This document shows positions 1 through 11,722 of a stretch of DNA of 64,000 nt, one piece after another. The stretch comes from Symsagittifera roscoffensis (taxonomy: Eukaryota; Xenacoelomorpha; Acoela; Convolutidae). The position numbers and the translations under genes were made by a program. The first letter of the stretch is position 1, and each line of letters begins with the position of its first letter. The stretch covers positions 17,545,275 to 17,609,274 of the forward strand of contig NC_087066.1 in assembly GCF_963678635.1 (NCBI RefSeq), in the 5' to 3' direction. Under the pieces are notes generated by a model. The model had not been told where the DNA came from, ran no database searches, and saw nothing but the letters and a program-made list of their open reading frames with translations.

Positions 1-100
1 TAAAGTCAAGTTCACTACCCAACTATACTTAACTGAAAGAGACAAGAAGGTCTTGAACAAACGCACAGTCAGCAACATTTGAAAAAGTTATTTCTCAAGT

Positions 101-155
101 ACTCAAGTTGGTACGGTAATTCTCAAGTTGGTACGGTAATACTCAAGTTGGTACG
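101..155 (+). repeat. 20-bp minisatellite, 3 copies
   Basis: Three head-to-tail copies of a 20-base unit built around CTCAAGTTGGTACGGTAAT; the last copy diverges at its end. It lies just upstream of the first plausible ATG (184) of the GC-rich element, so it could belong to that element's leader. Confidence 0.8.
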
Positions 156-183
156 TGCGCAAGATTATCTAGGGATTATAAAA

Positions 184-2131
184 ATGGCAGATCGATTTTG
201 GAAGTCCATGCCCGCGGCTCTGAAGAGGCCCACGCTTGATGAATTATACAGACGCTTGAGGGACATGGATTTTACCCAAGGGGATGAGAGAATGGCAGTG
301 ATGCTGAACGCCATCCTCCAATTGGAAGAGCAGGGTGAATGCAGGGAGTCTGCAACAGAAGCGGTTTTGATGGTCGGCTACACCACTGATGGCATATCCA
401 ACCAAGAGCAAACCAGATGGCTGTCCTGGAATGTGGATGGAGGGGTGAGGGGATTCGACTTGGCGAGGAATCCTGGCCTGAGCAATAACACCGAGTATGG
501 CGCAAGGGAGTTCCCACTACCAACCAGACCATCAGCAACGTCAGCGGGCGAACACACGAGTAAGACACGGGCCAACACACTTACAACACACGAGTAAGAG
601 AACTTGAGAGGACACAGAGGGAGAGGAACAAGGCGAATCTCGACCGGGATCAAGCGAAGCTCGAGAGGAATCAAGCGAATCAAGAGAGAGATCAGGCGGT
701 CATTGATAAAGGACCAAGCGCAGCGGGAACTCGACATGCTAAAGGCCGAGCACCAGCAAGAACAAAGGGTGCGAGAGAATGCGGCAAATTCGGAACAGGT
801 GAAGTCGGAACTTGAGAAAATCCAGCGGCGACAACGCGAGCTCGACGTGCAGGAGGGGCCCAGGCCCAAGGAGCGAACGGCTGCCGGTTCAAGACCAGAG
901 TCACCTATGGAAGTGGATGAGGCTCCCAGATCGAAGGGACGGTTTAACCTAGACCGCGCAGCTCAGGAACACATGTACGAGGGGTTGGACGTATGGATAC
1001 CGACTGAGTCAACGTCCTCCCTGCATGGTTTAGAGACACAACCGATACACCCATTGATGGATGTCGCACTGCCGGGATATACTCCGAGTTCAACCCCGAG
1101 CGGCAGTCAGGTGAGCGGGAGCTCGTCGCGTCTGAAAGAATTGAATGAGAGACTACAGCTAAGAAATCGTGAGAGTCCAGCCAGAGTGGAGTTACCCCCG
1201 ACTTGGAGGGAGCAACCGATCAGGTGTGTGGTAATCTCAAGTTACAAGAAGAACACGGAGGGCAGATACCACAGGCACAATCGCATGGGTTGGAGCACAG
1301 CACAAAGAGTCAGGAGGGATTGCTTCCATGACGCGGCTTGGGTGGAATACTATACGCAGCCACGTGTGCCGGAGGGTACGGTCCACCTAATCATAGGGGA
1401 CAGCCTGCTGCTGGTGCTGACCTGGATTCAGTCGCATTGGCAGACTGGGATCTTGAGTTTCGCTGGAGCTGCAACCTCACAGGTATTGGCATCACTTGAG
1501 ATGCTAGGGATGGCAAGAGTATACACGGTAACTCTAATGATCGGGACTAATGACGTGTCCAGGGTAGAGTCAAGGAAGGTCATGAGGCTACATAATCAGG
1601 CAAATACACCAGAGGAGTGTCCTTCCCATTAGATTGCTGGATGTAGCCGAGCAAATGGAGCGAGCCGCCTTCCCCGACGATGCATCCTCAGATGGAATCC
1701 ATTTTGACAGGCCTAGGGGGGTGGAATGGTTGAATGACGTTTTCCAGAGGCACATAAGTGCATTGGAGGCAGACTTGCTTGAGACGGCCCAATTCACATT
1801 CGGTCCACCTCCAAATCCCCTTTCCTCGCCTCAAGAACTCTCGCCTCCGGGTGCCGCACCGATGGAAGCCGAGGAAACAACGTCACCAACGCCCCAGAGT
1901 TCGGTAGTGTCCTCGGTGGTAGTGGTAGAGAGCAAGAGGGTGGAGAGACCGGCGGAGACAAGCCGGTCGAGATATCTGGAGAAGGTCAAGGAGCTGGACT
2001 TGGAGGACCTGGAGTGCAGACAAGAGTTGGCGGAAGCTCTGGGCCTCGAGCGCGTGTCACACGAGGACTTAAGTAGACACCAGTGCGTGGACTGGTTGAA
2101 GGCTCACGAAACGCATTTCTCAAGAGCATGA
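184..2131 (+). pseudogene. SGNH-hydrolase-like ORF with coiled coil, frameshifted
   Basis: I take the first ATG (184, MADRFWKSMP) as the start. The frame is stopped by TAA at 595-597. From about 590 to 705 another frame reads as a regular charged coiled coil (RDQAKLERNQANQERDQA), and the reading returns to the first frame near 709, so indels are the simplest explanation. The SGNH blocks follow in order: GDS at 1396-1404, IGTND at 1540-1554, then, after a one-base shift near 1620, DGIHFD at 1691-1708. The Ser, Asn and Asp/His residues of an SGNH esterase are therefore all present but split between frames. SGNH esterases are known in ORF1 of CR1-type LINEs and in many host proteins; which applies here is not clear. 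Confidence 0.6.
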
Positions 2132-4080
2132 ATGATGGAGACGGCGGATCTGACTAGGATTCCCACAAGATCAGTCATGGGACCTATAAACTACAGACCT
2201 CTCAAGTTGCTGGGGAGTCCGGGACTCATAGTGGAGCCCCCTAAGCACCGAACGAGCATTGCCAGAATCAGGTTGGCAACTGCAGCGCAGTTGAGGGTGG
2301 TGGAAAGCTATTGGACCCAAGAGAAATGGAACTGCCAGATGCCGCTTATGAGGGTACGAGATTGGCTGACGACCCTAGATATGGGAAACCCTGCGGGAAC
2401 GCCCAATTGGCCAAGACCTTGGCAGTTTACGACAGAGCAGATCCAGCTGCCGCGAGGGTGATCATCGTGGCGGGATCGGAGTTCGGGGGAACGTCTCCCA
2501 AGTTATTCTGGCCGGAGACTTTGATTTACTCGCTGCCAGGGGCTGAGTTGAACCAAATGTTAACCCTGGTGGTCGCGATAAAATCGGAGATGCCTTGCGA
2601 GCCCGAGCTACTACTGCCTGCAGGAATGAATGACCACCTGCATGCGACTGGGTTTCTTGAGCAACTCAAGGGCAATGAGCCGGGACCAAAAAAAATCTGG
2701 GAAGCCATCCAGACGTTGTTAGCAGCGATGAATGAGGTGCAGGAGAACGTCGCCTCACGATTTGGACCTAAGACAAGAGTGGTATTCACGACGTCCCCCG
2801 GGTACGCGAGCATGCCTCCTGCTCTGCAGTTTGTGTTGGCGGTTCTGATCTTAATAGCCGAGGGGAATGCATGGCGGATCCTGATGGCAGCTCCCAATCG
2901 AGAGTTGGAACCGACGAACTTGAGGCTTCGCAGGTCAGAACTGGCGGTGGCGTGGGCGGATGTGTCCCACGCGTCGAGGGGCTTCTATGAGTTAGCAGAT
3001 ATCCTCATTGTATTGGATGAAAACCTCTTGCTAGAGATATCGAATTTCGCCAGACAACTCAAGTTCAGTCCGGCTGTAGGGGATGACCACCCAATAATAA
3101 TTCACTTAACGGCCAGCTTGTGGTTTCGAAGTATGGATTTGACCATCACGAGCTCCACCAGTAAGTCAAGGGGACCAACTAATGAGAGAAAAAATGTGGC
3201 TGCAACTGAGAAGCAACTGGAGTCGATGGTGTACCGACTGACGCAAGAAAGGGGCACGTGGCCGTTTCTAACACCAAGGTTAGAAAACGCCGCAGAGAAG
3301 ACAAAGGAGAATGCCCCACCTCTTGTGAAGCAGATCTGGAGTTTTCTTGAGGAGCAGTTGGAAGTGGCCGAGGGCAGGGAGATGACGGTGACCAGGTTCG
3401 TCATGGTTGCAAACGAGGTCACAATCGGGGGATTCTGGAGAGAGCACGCAAAGGGCGAGCTGAGGACAAGAAAAGATCACGAGATTCTCAAGTTCTTGAG
3501 TCCTTGTTGGGAGAAGGAATTCATGGCTGGAGTGTTTGGTGCAAAGGAGACCATTTTTGGAGCCTTTGTACAAGAAAAACTGAGCATGCTCATCAGCCTG
3601 TTGTTGGCCCTGTACCTAGTTTACCCAAGGTACCTATTCAACATGGGTCCAGCGTATATGTTCAGTCGGGGTGTGGAAACACTACGGATTGACGGATATC
3701 TGGCACTGGTGCTCCTGACCCATGGTGAGCTGGTGTCATTTCATTGACTGACGAAATATGGGGAGCCCCTGTCGATGGGGAAAACCCACTCGAGCATAGA
3801 CACCTACTCATATAAATGTGCTGCGGGACTGAAGACGCTGCTGGTGGAGTATCTCCTGATGCAGAATCGACATATGACTGGCGAGGAAAAGAATCCGAAA
3901 ACGAAAGATGAATGGAGACAAGTGAATGGTGGCATGCCTCTGTTGACAGAACTGTGCCTGGCGATGAGATCGGACCCAATGGGGATAATTCGGCGGCTGG
4001 AGGAGGTCGTAACCTGCATTTACGGACCAGCTGTAACATACGCGTTTCCAGATCCTCTAGTGACGGCTTACCGCAAGTGA
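2132..4080 (+). pseudogene. Second SGNH-like domain and unknown C-terminal region
   Basis: An ATG follows directly after the TGA of the preceding frame (2129-2131). A shift near 2305 leads into a long open frame (2311-4080) interrupted by one TGA at 3745-3747, where reading resumes in the same frame, as expected if a Trp codon mutated. At 2470-2484 there is an AGSEF motif where an SGNH block I would sit, and GMNDHLH at 2623-2643 resembles block III (GTND). A region of about 330 residues follows that I do not recognise; it includes a hydrophobic segment near 3590-3640. The frame ends at TGA 4078-4080, within a 16-17-base direct duplication (4059-4091) that shifts the frame. Confidence 0.5.
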
Positions 4081-5492
4081 CGGCTTACCCACTGATAAGT
4101 GTGTTGGATGGGACGGCACTCAACTGGTGTCAGCAAGAGGTGCTGAGGGCGCAAATGAGTAACACGGTACTCTTTGGAAAAGTGAAAGATCCCGAGTTGA
4201 TGGTATATAATTTCCGAGGGCAACTGCAGTGCAGGATGGGGGGAAACGTGAAGCCCCCATCGAAACTTGTCCCAAGTTCTGGAACTTGAATCCCCTGACG
4301 GCGAGTGGAGAAGAGATCTTGAGAATTCCCGCATGGAAGAAAAACTTCGAGTTGGTGAAAAGGGAGCTAGAGGCAATACTAGAGAAGGAAATCTTGCCAG
4401 CAACCATTCCCGAGTTCCCAACGGTCAGGAGAATGACCATGGGAATGAACAGTTCCCTGGTGGTCCCATCCCTGCTCGCGAGAGCAGCGGCGGAGAGGCA
4501 GCAAAGGGAATTCACTAATGCCTGGGATCCCCTATTCGTCGGCTATACCGCAGCGGTCTATTTTCACACCTGTGATATAAAAAATAAACTCATGGACGAC
4601 TCAAGCGAAGAAGATGAGAGGCTCAAAGCCCCCAAAATTCGAGGTGCGAGAGATCTTGAGAACGCTTGCTCGGGCGGGTTTGGAGAATATGTTACCGGTG
4701 TGGGACGATGGCAGGATGATTGTAGAAGAAGGACACATTGCGCTGAACGACGAAATGAAGTTTGCCACAAGAAAATACCGGGCGCCTTACGGACTGGAAC
4801 AGGTGGAGATGAGACAGGAAGGGGAGGAGCTGGATGCAGCAGGCCCGTTGTATGTGGCCCTGACGGAATGAGATCCAACGACACTATCACCCCTATCAGT
4901 GGGCACCCCTGGAGACAAAGGAAGCGGCCCTGTAGAAGATCGGTTCAGGAGGATACTTGAGAGAAGGAGAGTCGAGTCAGGAGAAGAAAGCATGGATGAG
5001 ACTCTCAGTGAGGCAGGAGAGGAGATGGAAGTGGGGAACACGCCTGAATCAAAACCAGCAGAGGAGGATTTCACCACTCAAGAACTGTTGAAAGATCTGA
5101 GCGGAGAGGACTGGGGAGACACTGCCACGCCACCTCTGACTTCATTTCCCCGCAAGAATCTAGAGTTGCCACTGACGAGCGAGACCTCCAATATGGGAAT
5201 GATACTCTTGAGTGCAGAGGAAAGCGAAAAGAATACCTTCGAGGGAAACAAGACCATGTTCCTAGGGACTCTAGATGAGAACGCTTGACGAGAATTCTTG
5301 AGAGAGTTTAATCGAGAGGTGAATAGCGAGATCACACTAGACAATTTCAAAGAAGAATTTTGGAGCACGGTGGTGAAGTTCTGTGAACCTGTCCTGATGG
5401 GAACAGGTCTGGATGAAAAAGCAAGAGGAGAGCTGCTGAGCAAGACCGTCGATGAGAAAGGCGCCACTGAAGACCAAAGAAGACGAGTGTAA
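4081..5492 (+). pseudogene. Unrecognised acidic ORF segments of the same element
   Basis: Reading continues on the + strand through at least three frames: roughly 4085-4245, 4229-4600, then 4614-4871, then 4899-5492 with an in-frame TGA at 5286-5288. The later part is rich in Glu and Ser (for example RVESGEESMDETLSEAGEEM), typical of a disordered acidic linker. No domain was recognised. The consistent strand and base composition tie it to the flanking segments. Confidence 0.4.
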
Positions 5493-5621
5493 AGACAGCA
5501 CTATTCTGAAACAAAAAACTGTCGATAAAATAATTGAAGATGTAAGGGGGGATAAGGTTGAGACTAGTCATATAATTAAAAGTACTAATATCCTTAAGGC
5601 TCGAGCAGGGGGAGGCAAGAG
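5493..5621. other. AT-rich interruption inside the GC-rich element
   Basis: Base composition drops abruptly here compared with both sides, and the reading frame is lost. It could be a small insertion, a relic intron or simply a non-coding spacer between two ORFs of the element. Confidence 0.3.
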
Positions 5622-6843
5622 TTGGAAGGGTTGAATGGAGACAAAGAGGTCGAATCAGTGATGATAACGGAAACGCCCCCAAGTAAAGACGTGAAGTCTC
5701 GCAGGAGAAAGAGAGAGGTAGAAGGGTTGGGTAGTCCTTCAGCGGACGCAGTCTCAGAGAAAAACCTGAGAGAGACGGCTCCCATGGTTCTGGCACGGTG
5801 GAAGACAGCAGCCTACAAGAGTAGCTACGAACCAAGGAAATTGCTCGAGGTAGAAAGAGAGATGGAGGTTTCCACCAACTTGACAACGGAAGAAGACTTC
5901 AAGCCCAGGAGGACGAAGATGAAACGAGGTTCAACGAGCGGGCAGACGTGGGAAGTGGATGTTGGCAAAGAGTGGGTCTCAAATGAACACCAGGCCACGG
6001 GGAAGCAAGTAACTAGTGATCCTCTTGAGAAGAATAAAACGAGGAAAACCTCCCGGCCGTGGTGGGTGGCCCTGGAGACATTGAAGGAACTGGAAGACTG
6101 CCTAAAGAAACTCGACAGTGGAGTGTCACGCAAGCGATGCAACTGGGCTACCCAGCAGAAGGCTGAGATTAACAAATTAGAATTGGGGAGCCAACTTAAG
6201 AGAACTTGGCAGAACTTGTTAAGGGATCATTTTGAAGAAGCGATGAGGACAACCTCATCGGCGTCGCCGTTGATGGCGAATCCCTTCGTTAGAACAGCTG
6301 GACAACTGATGTTCGCGTGGAGCCTGGTGGGAATAGAATTAGAAAAACTGACCTCGCATGACAAGTTGAAATTGGGTGGAAAAAATCTAGAAATATATCA
6401 GACATTGATGCAACTTATTGCTAGGGATAATTCAGGCTTGCGCCTGGCAAGGAGGAAAGACGCTACTTGTTTCTTGAGGTGGATAATGTCGGTGATGACC
6501 GACAGTACCATCCTAGCATGTCAACAAAGAGCAATCGGAAGTAAGACAGTGCAAAGGAGAATCTCAGCAGTCATCTTGAATGTATACCAGAGTAGGGATA
6601 GAAAAGGAGGATGGTTCCAGGCAGTCTCTAGAGAGCCACAGGAAGTTAGACGAGATACGGAGATTCTACAACAAGAAGTTTGAGGAGGGACACGACGTAC
6701 AGGGTAACTTGGCCTCGTCAGGAGAGTACTTGAAACCCAATAAGAAGGGAGAATATCAGTACATGTCTGGAGTGCAACATGTCTGGCGTACAACCCTTTC
6801 CTGGACTCGGAAGCCGGAGGCGCTCACAGGAACTACGAGGTAG
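5622..6843 (+). pseudogene. Unrecognised basic ORF of the GC-rich element
   Basis: An open frame of about 350 codons (5622-6683) followed by a shifted frame (6580-6843). The protein is Lys/Arg-rich at its start and has predicted helical stretches (around 6060-6260 and 6300-6560), but no domain I can name. Many residues are Trp, Leu or charged, which suggests a folded protein rather than chance translation. From 6844 to 7101 the reading frame breaks down, with a short GA-rich run near 6893-6908. Confidence 0.4.
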
Positions 6844-7101
6844 CGGAGCTACTAAAGTTTTGTACAGAGAAGATAGTGGAAATAGACACAGTAGAGAGAG
6901 AGAGAGAGACCGAGCTTGGGTTTGATTCTCGAGAAAACACCAGAGGTGATAAGCGTACCGCGCTCAAGTAAGAGAGTCGAGCTGAAGATGGGTAACGGGA
7001 ATGGCATGTTGGTCACGAATCTGGGAGTGGTGTGAAAATTGCTGAGGCCCACCTGATGTCCACATCCCCATGCGAGCCTGATCGAGGAAGTCACGGAACG
7101 A

Positions 7102-8823
7102 GTGAGGTTAGCACCGGCGGAGGACGAGGATCTGGCAACATTGAGTATAGTGCACAAGCTGACCTTGCCTCAGGTGAAGGAGTTAGGCGAAGCGACGAGT
7201 AAACTAGGGTCGGTGAAGAAAATGGAGCCGGGTAGTTGTCTTGACTCGACGTGTGGGAGTGGCGAGCACACCTGTAATGGACGGTCATGCGTTAGGATAC
7301 AATCCTTCCAAAAAGAAGATCTAGTCACTTGGTTTGAAGATATCACAGAAAGGGAGAAGAATGAAGTACAGATAGTGGCTTAGTGTTACGCGAGTACCAC
7401 TGTGAATATAGCAACAGCTCTGGGTTTCGTCTCAAGGATGTGCAGTCTGCAGTCACTGGTGAGGCTAGAGTCTGAACACCATTTGGTGACCGCGTTGAGC
7501 GTGGAGTCATGGCCCGGGGTGTTGCAGGTAACCCAGAAACACATCAAAAGCTGGAAGGTCGGACTTGAGGCGGAAATGGGATTTCCTATGAGCGAAGCCT
7601 ATGGTCTGCCTCTAAATGCGAAATCCTTAGTGGGGTCAGTGATGGCCAACCTATGCGGCAGCCACTATCCATTGCACATGGCGATGGTGGAGGTATCCAG
7701 CCAAAGAGTATTGATAGACAAGGCCTTCTCAGTGCCCAAATGCGTAAGGTTGGCTCGGATGTCGCATCACTCACACAGTTTGTTAAGAAAAATCCGAGGA
7801 ACAGTGCCGAAAGAGCAGAGGGATGACTTGAGTGAAATCTGGGGGGAATAACTTTTGGGTTTGGAGAGTGAAAACACAAGTGACCACGAGAGACAAAACG
7901 TGATCGGGAAACCGATGGGTGGTGCTCCAAACATGGAGGAAAAAGATATGATACACGAGAAGACGATGGAACTTGAACCTCTCCTAGAAACCTCGGGAGA
8001 GCGCAACCTTAGAAGTATTGACCTCACACATGAGGAATGTCCATGCCACTGTCTGGCACAAACTGTGTGGTATCCGGATCACGCAAACCTCTGCCTGGTC
8101 TGGGATGTGGAAGAAATTCGATCGATAGGATTGCCCGATCATCAGCAAAAGGTGACCATCTTGGTGGTGAGCACGATGCTGGCTCTACGATGGGTTGAGG
8201 AAAATGTGACGAAATATCGGGAGTCGAAGACGCCAACGGCCGAGTCGATATACGCGATAGATTACAGCAGGAGACTTGAGTTGTTTGAGACTGCATGCAA
8301 AGTATTCGCCATACCAATGGAGGTCAGACACGTATGGTGCCGCATAAGGTTCTTTCCTTGGTTTCGAGCGACGTTGACATCCTGGTTGTACATGGTAACG
8401 AAGGATCACATAAAAAAATATCAAAAAGAATATCGACAGTTCCTGGCCGAGATAGGACCGGAAGCTTTCAAGAGACCTCTGCTGACCCATCGAAATGCGA
8501 CCACGACGGGGTGGAAAAGAGTTGGTAGGGTGTCAAGAAACAAAACCAAGGCGAGAGAGTCGATACTGGAGGAAGACTTGGCGAAGAACGTGAGCCTGAG
8601 TCTGCACAATTCCTTCTGTTTGAACCGAGAGTCGAGGGTGAAGAGTTTGCCGAACCAAGCAAAGAGATTGCGGGAGCAAAGGGAATGGATGCGGTCCTAT
8701 GAACAGCTAAAAGCCTGGGAAGAGATCGTGATTAGCTCCGATGATGAAGAGGCACTGTTGAAACAGATTACGGTGTCAAATACATCTGGGCCGGGTACCT
8801 CGAAGGAGAAGAACGCGAGATGA
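7102..8823 (+). pseudogene. Unrecognised 3'-terminal ORF of the GC-rich element
   Basis: One frame runs across the whole stretch with only two stops, TAG at 7381-7383 and TAA at 7849-7851, which suggests an originally continuous ORF of about 570 codons damaged by point mutation. Near 8041-8060 it has a closely spaced Cys/His group (CPCHC), followed by a hydrophobic stretch at 8155-8190. The tail is basic, then acidic (SSDDEEALL near 8736). I do not recognise the family. After TGA 8821-8823 the composition falls to that of the AT-rich host DNA, so this is taken as the 3' end of the element's coding part. Confidence 0.45.
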
Positions 8824-10163
8824 ACAGGTGGCTCAATGGGAAATTTTAGAGTCTTGAGTCTTGAGAGGGAAAGAAAGGGGCTCGAGGGTGAACTTGGATG
8901 AAATCTGGGTTCACGAAAAAGAAATTTTAACAAATGGGATATTGTTATTAATATGTTATAATTATTATATAAATCAAAATGCTGCATGACAGTTTCCTGA
9001 TTGAATAGGACAAAAGAAATTTTAAATTACTAGCTTAAAAAGCAAAATTTTCATGGTGCAGGTGTGTGCAGGTTTTGATTGCAGTTTAGCGATAGTGTGA
9101 AAATTTTACATGGTTGTGAATTTTGGGGTGTAGATAAACTTAAGTCTGCTGCAAACTTCTGTAAATGACCACTGGCACTGTACCTTGAGCAATACTCGGG
9201 TTTCTGGGGATTCACTGACAGACAACAGCATGCGATGAGGACATCGATCTTGAGTCCGGGGAGTATGTGCCAGTCGGTCATATCTAGAAGTTTGACCTTG
9301 AGGAATACGAAATAATTAGTTTTGGGATGAAGTTTAAATTTTCAAAAATTCGAATTGAGCCTGTCGTGCTCAGTTTTCTCGCGACAACTGAAAACATCAG
9401 AAATAAAAACAGAACGACCAAATCGCAAGGGCGGGAAAGTGACAAAAAAACAGCGGGAAATTGCTATTCGCAATTTTCGAGATTATAATAAAACACGAGA
9501 GTAGAGCTGTCCTATCTTGATATAGGAGACAGGGTGATTACGAAAGAAGATCGAAATTCAGCTGAATCAGAGTAAACCTTCAGTGGAAAGGTAGACAACT
9601 GAAGTCTCTCAATGGTTCAGACCTAAAACTGTATTCTCAAGTTAAAACTCATTTCCTTCGATTGGAATTCATTGATAGAAAACTTCTCGAGTTATATTCA
9701 GTTATATTTATGCTAGAGTTACTACTTAGCTCAATTACTCTGATTCTCAAGTGTGCTGCTATGTAAGTACCTAATTTAATTTTCCCGAGTGTATTTTATG
9801 ATAAGTATGTTGAGGTAAGGCGAGTTTTAGGTTGATCCATCTGAAATGGACCAAAGTTCCACTGTCCATTAAAAAGTAACTTAACGGATTGTTCCGACCC
9901 TGTTTTTAACGGTGTTCGTGTATTTTGGGTATTTTGAGACCTAAGTATGGGGACGTTCTTATTTTCTAGAGTGGGAGGGGTATTTTGGTAGTGGCCTTTA
10001 AGCTGTAACGGGTTCTAGTCTCATGTCGAAAGTGAACCGAATTGGCTCCGACCGTTCTGAGGTAGAAAAACACAAGAGATAGTGTCCCTGACTCCTGAGC
10101 CAATGGTTATAGGGCCTATTCTTTGGATGCACCGGTGGCGCTGCTCCAACAGCCACGCGGACG
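8824..10163. other. AT-rich spacer, no gene seen
   Basis: No convincing ORF on either strand. The first 100 bases still resemble the GC-rich element in composition and may be its 3' untranslated part. The remainder has no recognisable motif beyond short imperfect hairpins. Confidence 0.5.
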
Positions 10164-10361
10164 ATGCAGCGATTGGCCGAAAAACTAATTGAAAAAAGAC
10201 AAGAAAGCTATCCAGAATCTATAAACTACATAAGAACTAAAATAAGCTTCGCGCTCCTGAGGAGCTCTATACTTTGTATAAGGGGGTGCAGATCGCTACG
10301 CAAACTTCAATTTATCGACAACTCCATAAGCGCTATTGTAGAGGAAGGACGGCTAAGATAA
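10164..10361 (+). pseudogene. Short ORF resembling the tail of a TE protein
   Basis: An ATG-initiated 65-codon ORF ending in TAA, with a basic helical start and the segment YIRTKISFALLRSSILCIRG. From memory, IRTK-SFALL-like tails occur at the ends of transposable-element ORFs in aquatic invertebrate genomes; I cannot verify this here. It could equally be an isolated remnant. Its base composition is higher in G and C than its surroundings. Confidence 0.3.
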
Positions 10362-10875
10362 ATTAACATTACGACGATGCATTTAATGCTGATTTATGAC
10401 TTCATTGCTGATATATATGCATTTTTATATCGCTGGTATGGGCCTATCCAGCTTGTGCACTTACCGTAACTAAACGGAAGGGCCCCTTTTGTAATTTAGT
10501 TTATCCAAAAAAAAAAATTAAGGACAGTAATGAGAAACTACTTTTGCAGAATTTTTTTGTTTGTAGAGTCAAGGGAACAAAAGCGCAGCTTTATATAAGT
10601 GTATGATAGACCCGTAGCCTCATCAGACCAGTCTTTTTGAGTCACTTTCAACTCCGGTATATTCTGTGCTGGTGTTAGTTTTCTCAATCTGGTTGGCTTG
10701 ATTCCCAACCATCTGACTCCCTTTACATGTATCCACATTATACTTTACTCTTCCATATCTAGAAAATTCCGAGGGTTTTGACTGGATAATGTGATGAAAG
10801 GACCCCTGACTGTAACCTCGGTTATTATGATACTTTCGACCTTCTGATTGTTTCAAAATTCAAAAAAAAGTATAT
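10362..10875. other. PAN2 upstream region, no clear promoter
   Basis: AT-rich sequence directly upstream of PAN2. No confident TATA or initiator element. A possible 3' splice acceptor (CATTTTAG) ends at 10900, 14 bases before the ATG at 10915, so a 5'UTR intron or a trans-splice site is possible. Confidence 0.35.
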
Positions 10876-11690
10876 ATGAACTTGTATGGTGTCATTTTAG
10901 TTAAGGATGCTGAAATGAGCAGCACTAGTGACGGAGGAACTGATATGGCGGACCAGAGCCCTGATAGAACAACAACAGACTCCTCAATATCTAGTTTTCA
11001 CTCAGTTTCATTGGCAAATGGAATTCCTGAGTTTGTTCCGAGAGAGATACAACAACAGAGGCTTCAAGACCAAGCTGTCTCGATGGTCGATGCAACTGTA
11101 ATGCAATCCAGTGTGTACGGAACAATGGCTGCACCTGTTGATGCTGAGGATCCAAGCCTTTATATGATTCAGGATCCGATGATGAACATGAACATTTCAG
11201 GCCAACCGCAAGTGCCAAATGGAAACGTAAGCTCTCAAATAATGCCATCATACTACAATCAGCTGAATTCAATACCTGTTGATGTTGGCTCGCGGCATAG
11301 CTCAGCTGGTGTAGTATCAGTCGTGTTTGATCACCATGAACAATTAATCTGGCAAGGCAATTCTGTTGGCCATGTCACCAGTTATTTTGGACCTCAGCTT
11401 CGGAAGTTTTCGTCCTTTCAAGTACATCAAAGTCACCCTATTAGACAAATCGAGACTGTCGAGAACGCAGTCATATCTCTGACCCAAAATGCTATGAGAG
11501 TAACCCAACGAGGAGGAATGACGCTCTTTGATTCGCCCTTTTATGACTGCGATCTACAATGTATGTTGCTCTTGGATCAGTCGAACATCTTGTTGGGTGG
11601 TCATCAAACGTCAACACTTTTCATGGATCTCAATGCGCCTCAGAATGTGACCAGAATACCCAACACGCAAAGCGATATTGTGCTCATGAG
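10876..11690 (+). CDS. PAN2: PAN2 exon 1: N-terminus and start of WD40 domain
   Basis: PAN2 is the catalytic subunit of the cytoplasmic PAN2-PAN3 complex, which shortens mRNA poly(A) tails. This exon encodes a Ser/Gln-rich N-terminus followed by the first part of the WD40 region (from about residue 133), with family-typical strings such as YFGP, KFSSFQV and RQIETVENAV. Two starts are possible: ATG 10876, or ATG 10915 (MSSTSDGG). The second is preceded by a potential splice acceptor ending at 10900, and I prefer it for residue numbering. The exon ends in the second base of an Arg codon, and the donor is G|GTATTT at 11691. Joined to exon 2 it gives a protein of 1289 residues, against about 1200 for human PAN2. 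The join restores the conserved LMR...FFGH-G run of the family, which supports the boundaries. Confidence 0.9.
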
Positions 11691-11722
11691 GTATTTTCTG
11701 ACATTGCTAATCGCGTACCAAT

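Larger units (their letters stand above)
1..8850 (+). mobile_element. Decayed GC-rich multi-ORF element (class unknown)
   Basis: This stretch is visibly richer in G and C than the AT-rich DNA after it, and almost all of its protein-like reading is on the + strand. The reading passes from frame to frame through single-base shifts and isolated stop codons (near 595, 709, 1630, 2129, 2305, 3745, 4078, 5286, 7381 and 7849). Two SGNH-hydrolase-like domains are recognisable; the rest I do not recognise. No reverse transcriptase, integrase or transposase motif was seen, and no terminal repeats were found at the visible ends; the left end may lie outside the window. A dead mobile element fits best. 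A decayed host gene family is the alternative. Indel errors in the assembly are unlikely, because the PAN2 and CCP5 exons nearby read cleanly. Confidence 0.5.

Noticed and set aside
272-904. Open frames on the - strand under the GC-rich element
   Set aside because: They mirror the + strand ORFs, have Cys/Ser/Pro-rich shadow composition and no motif.
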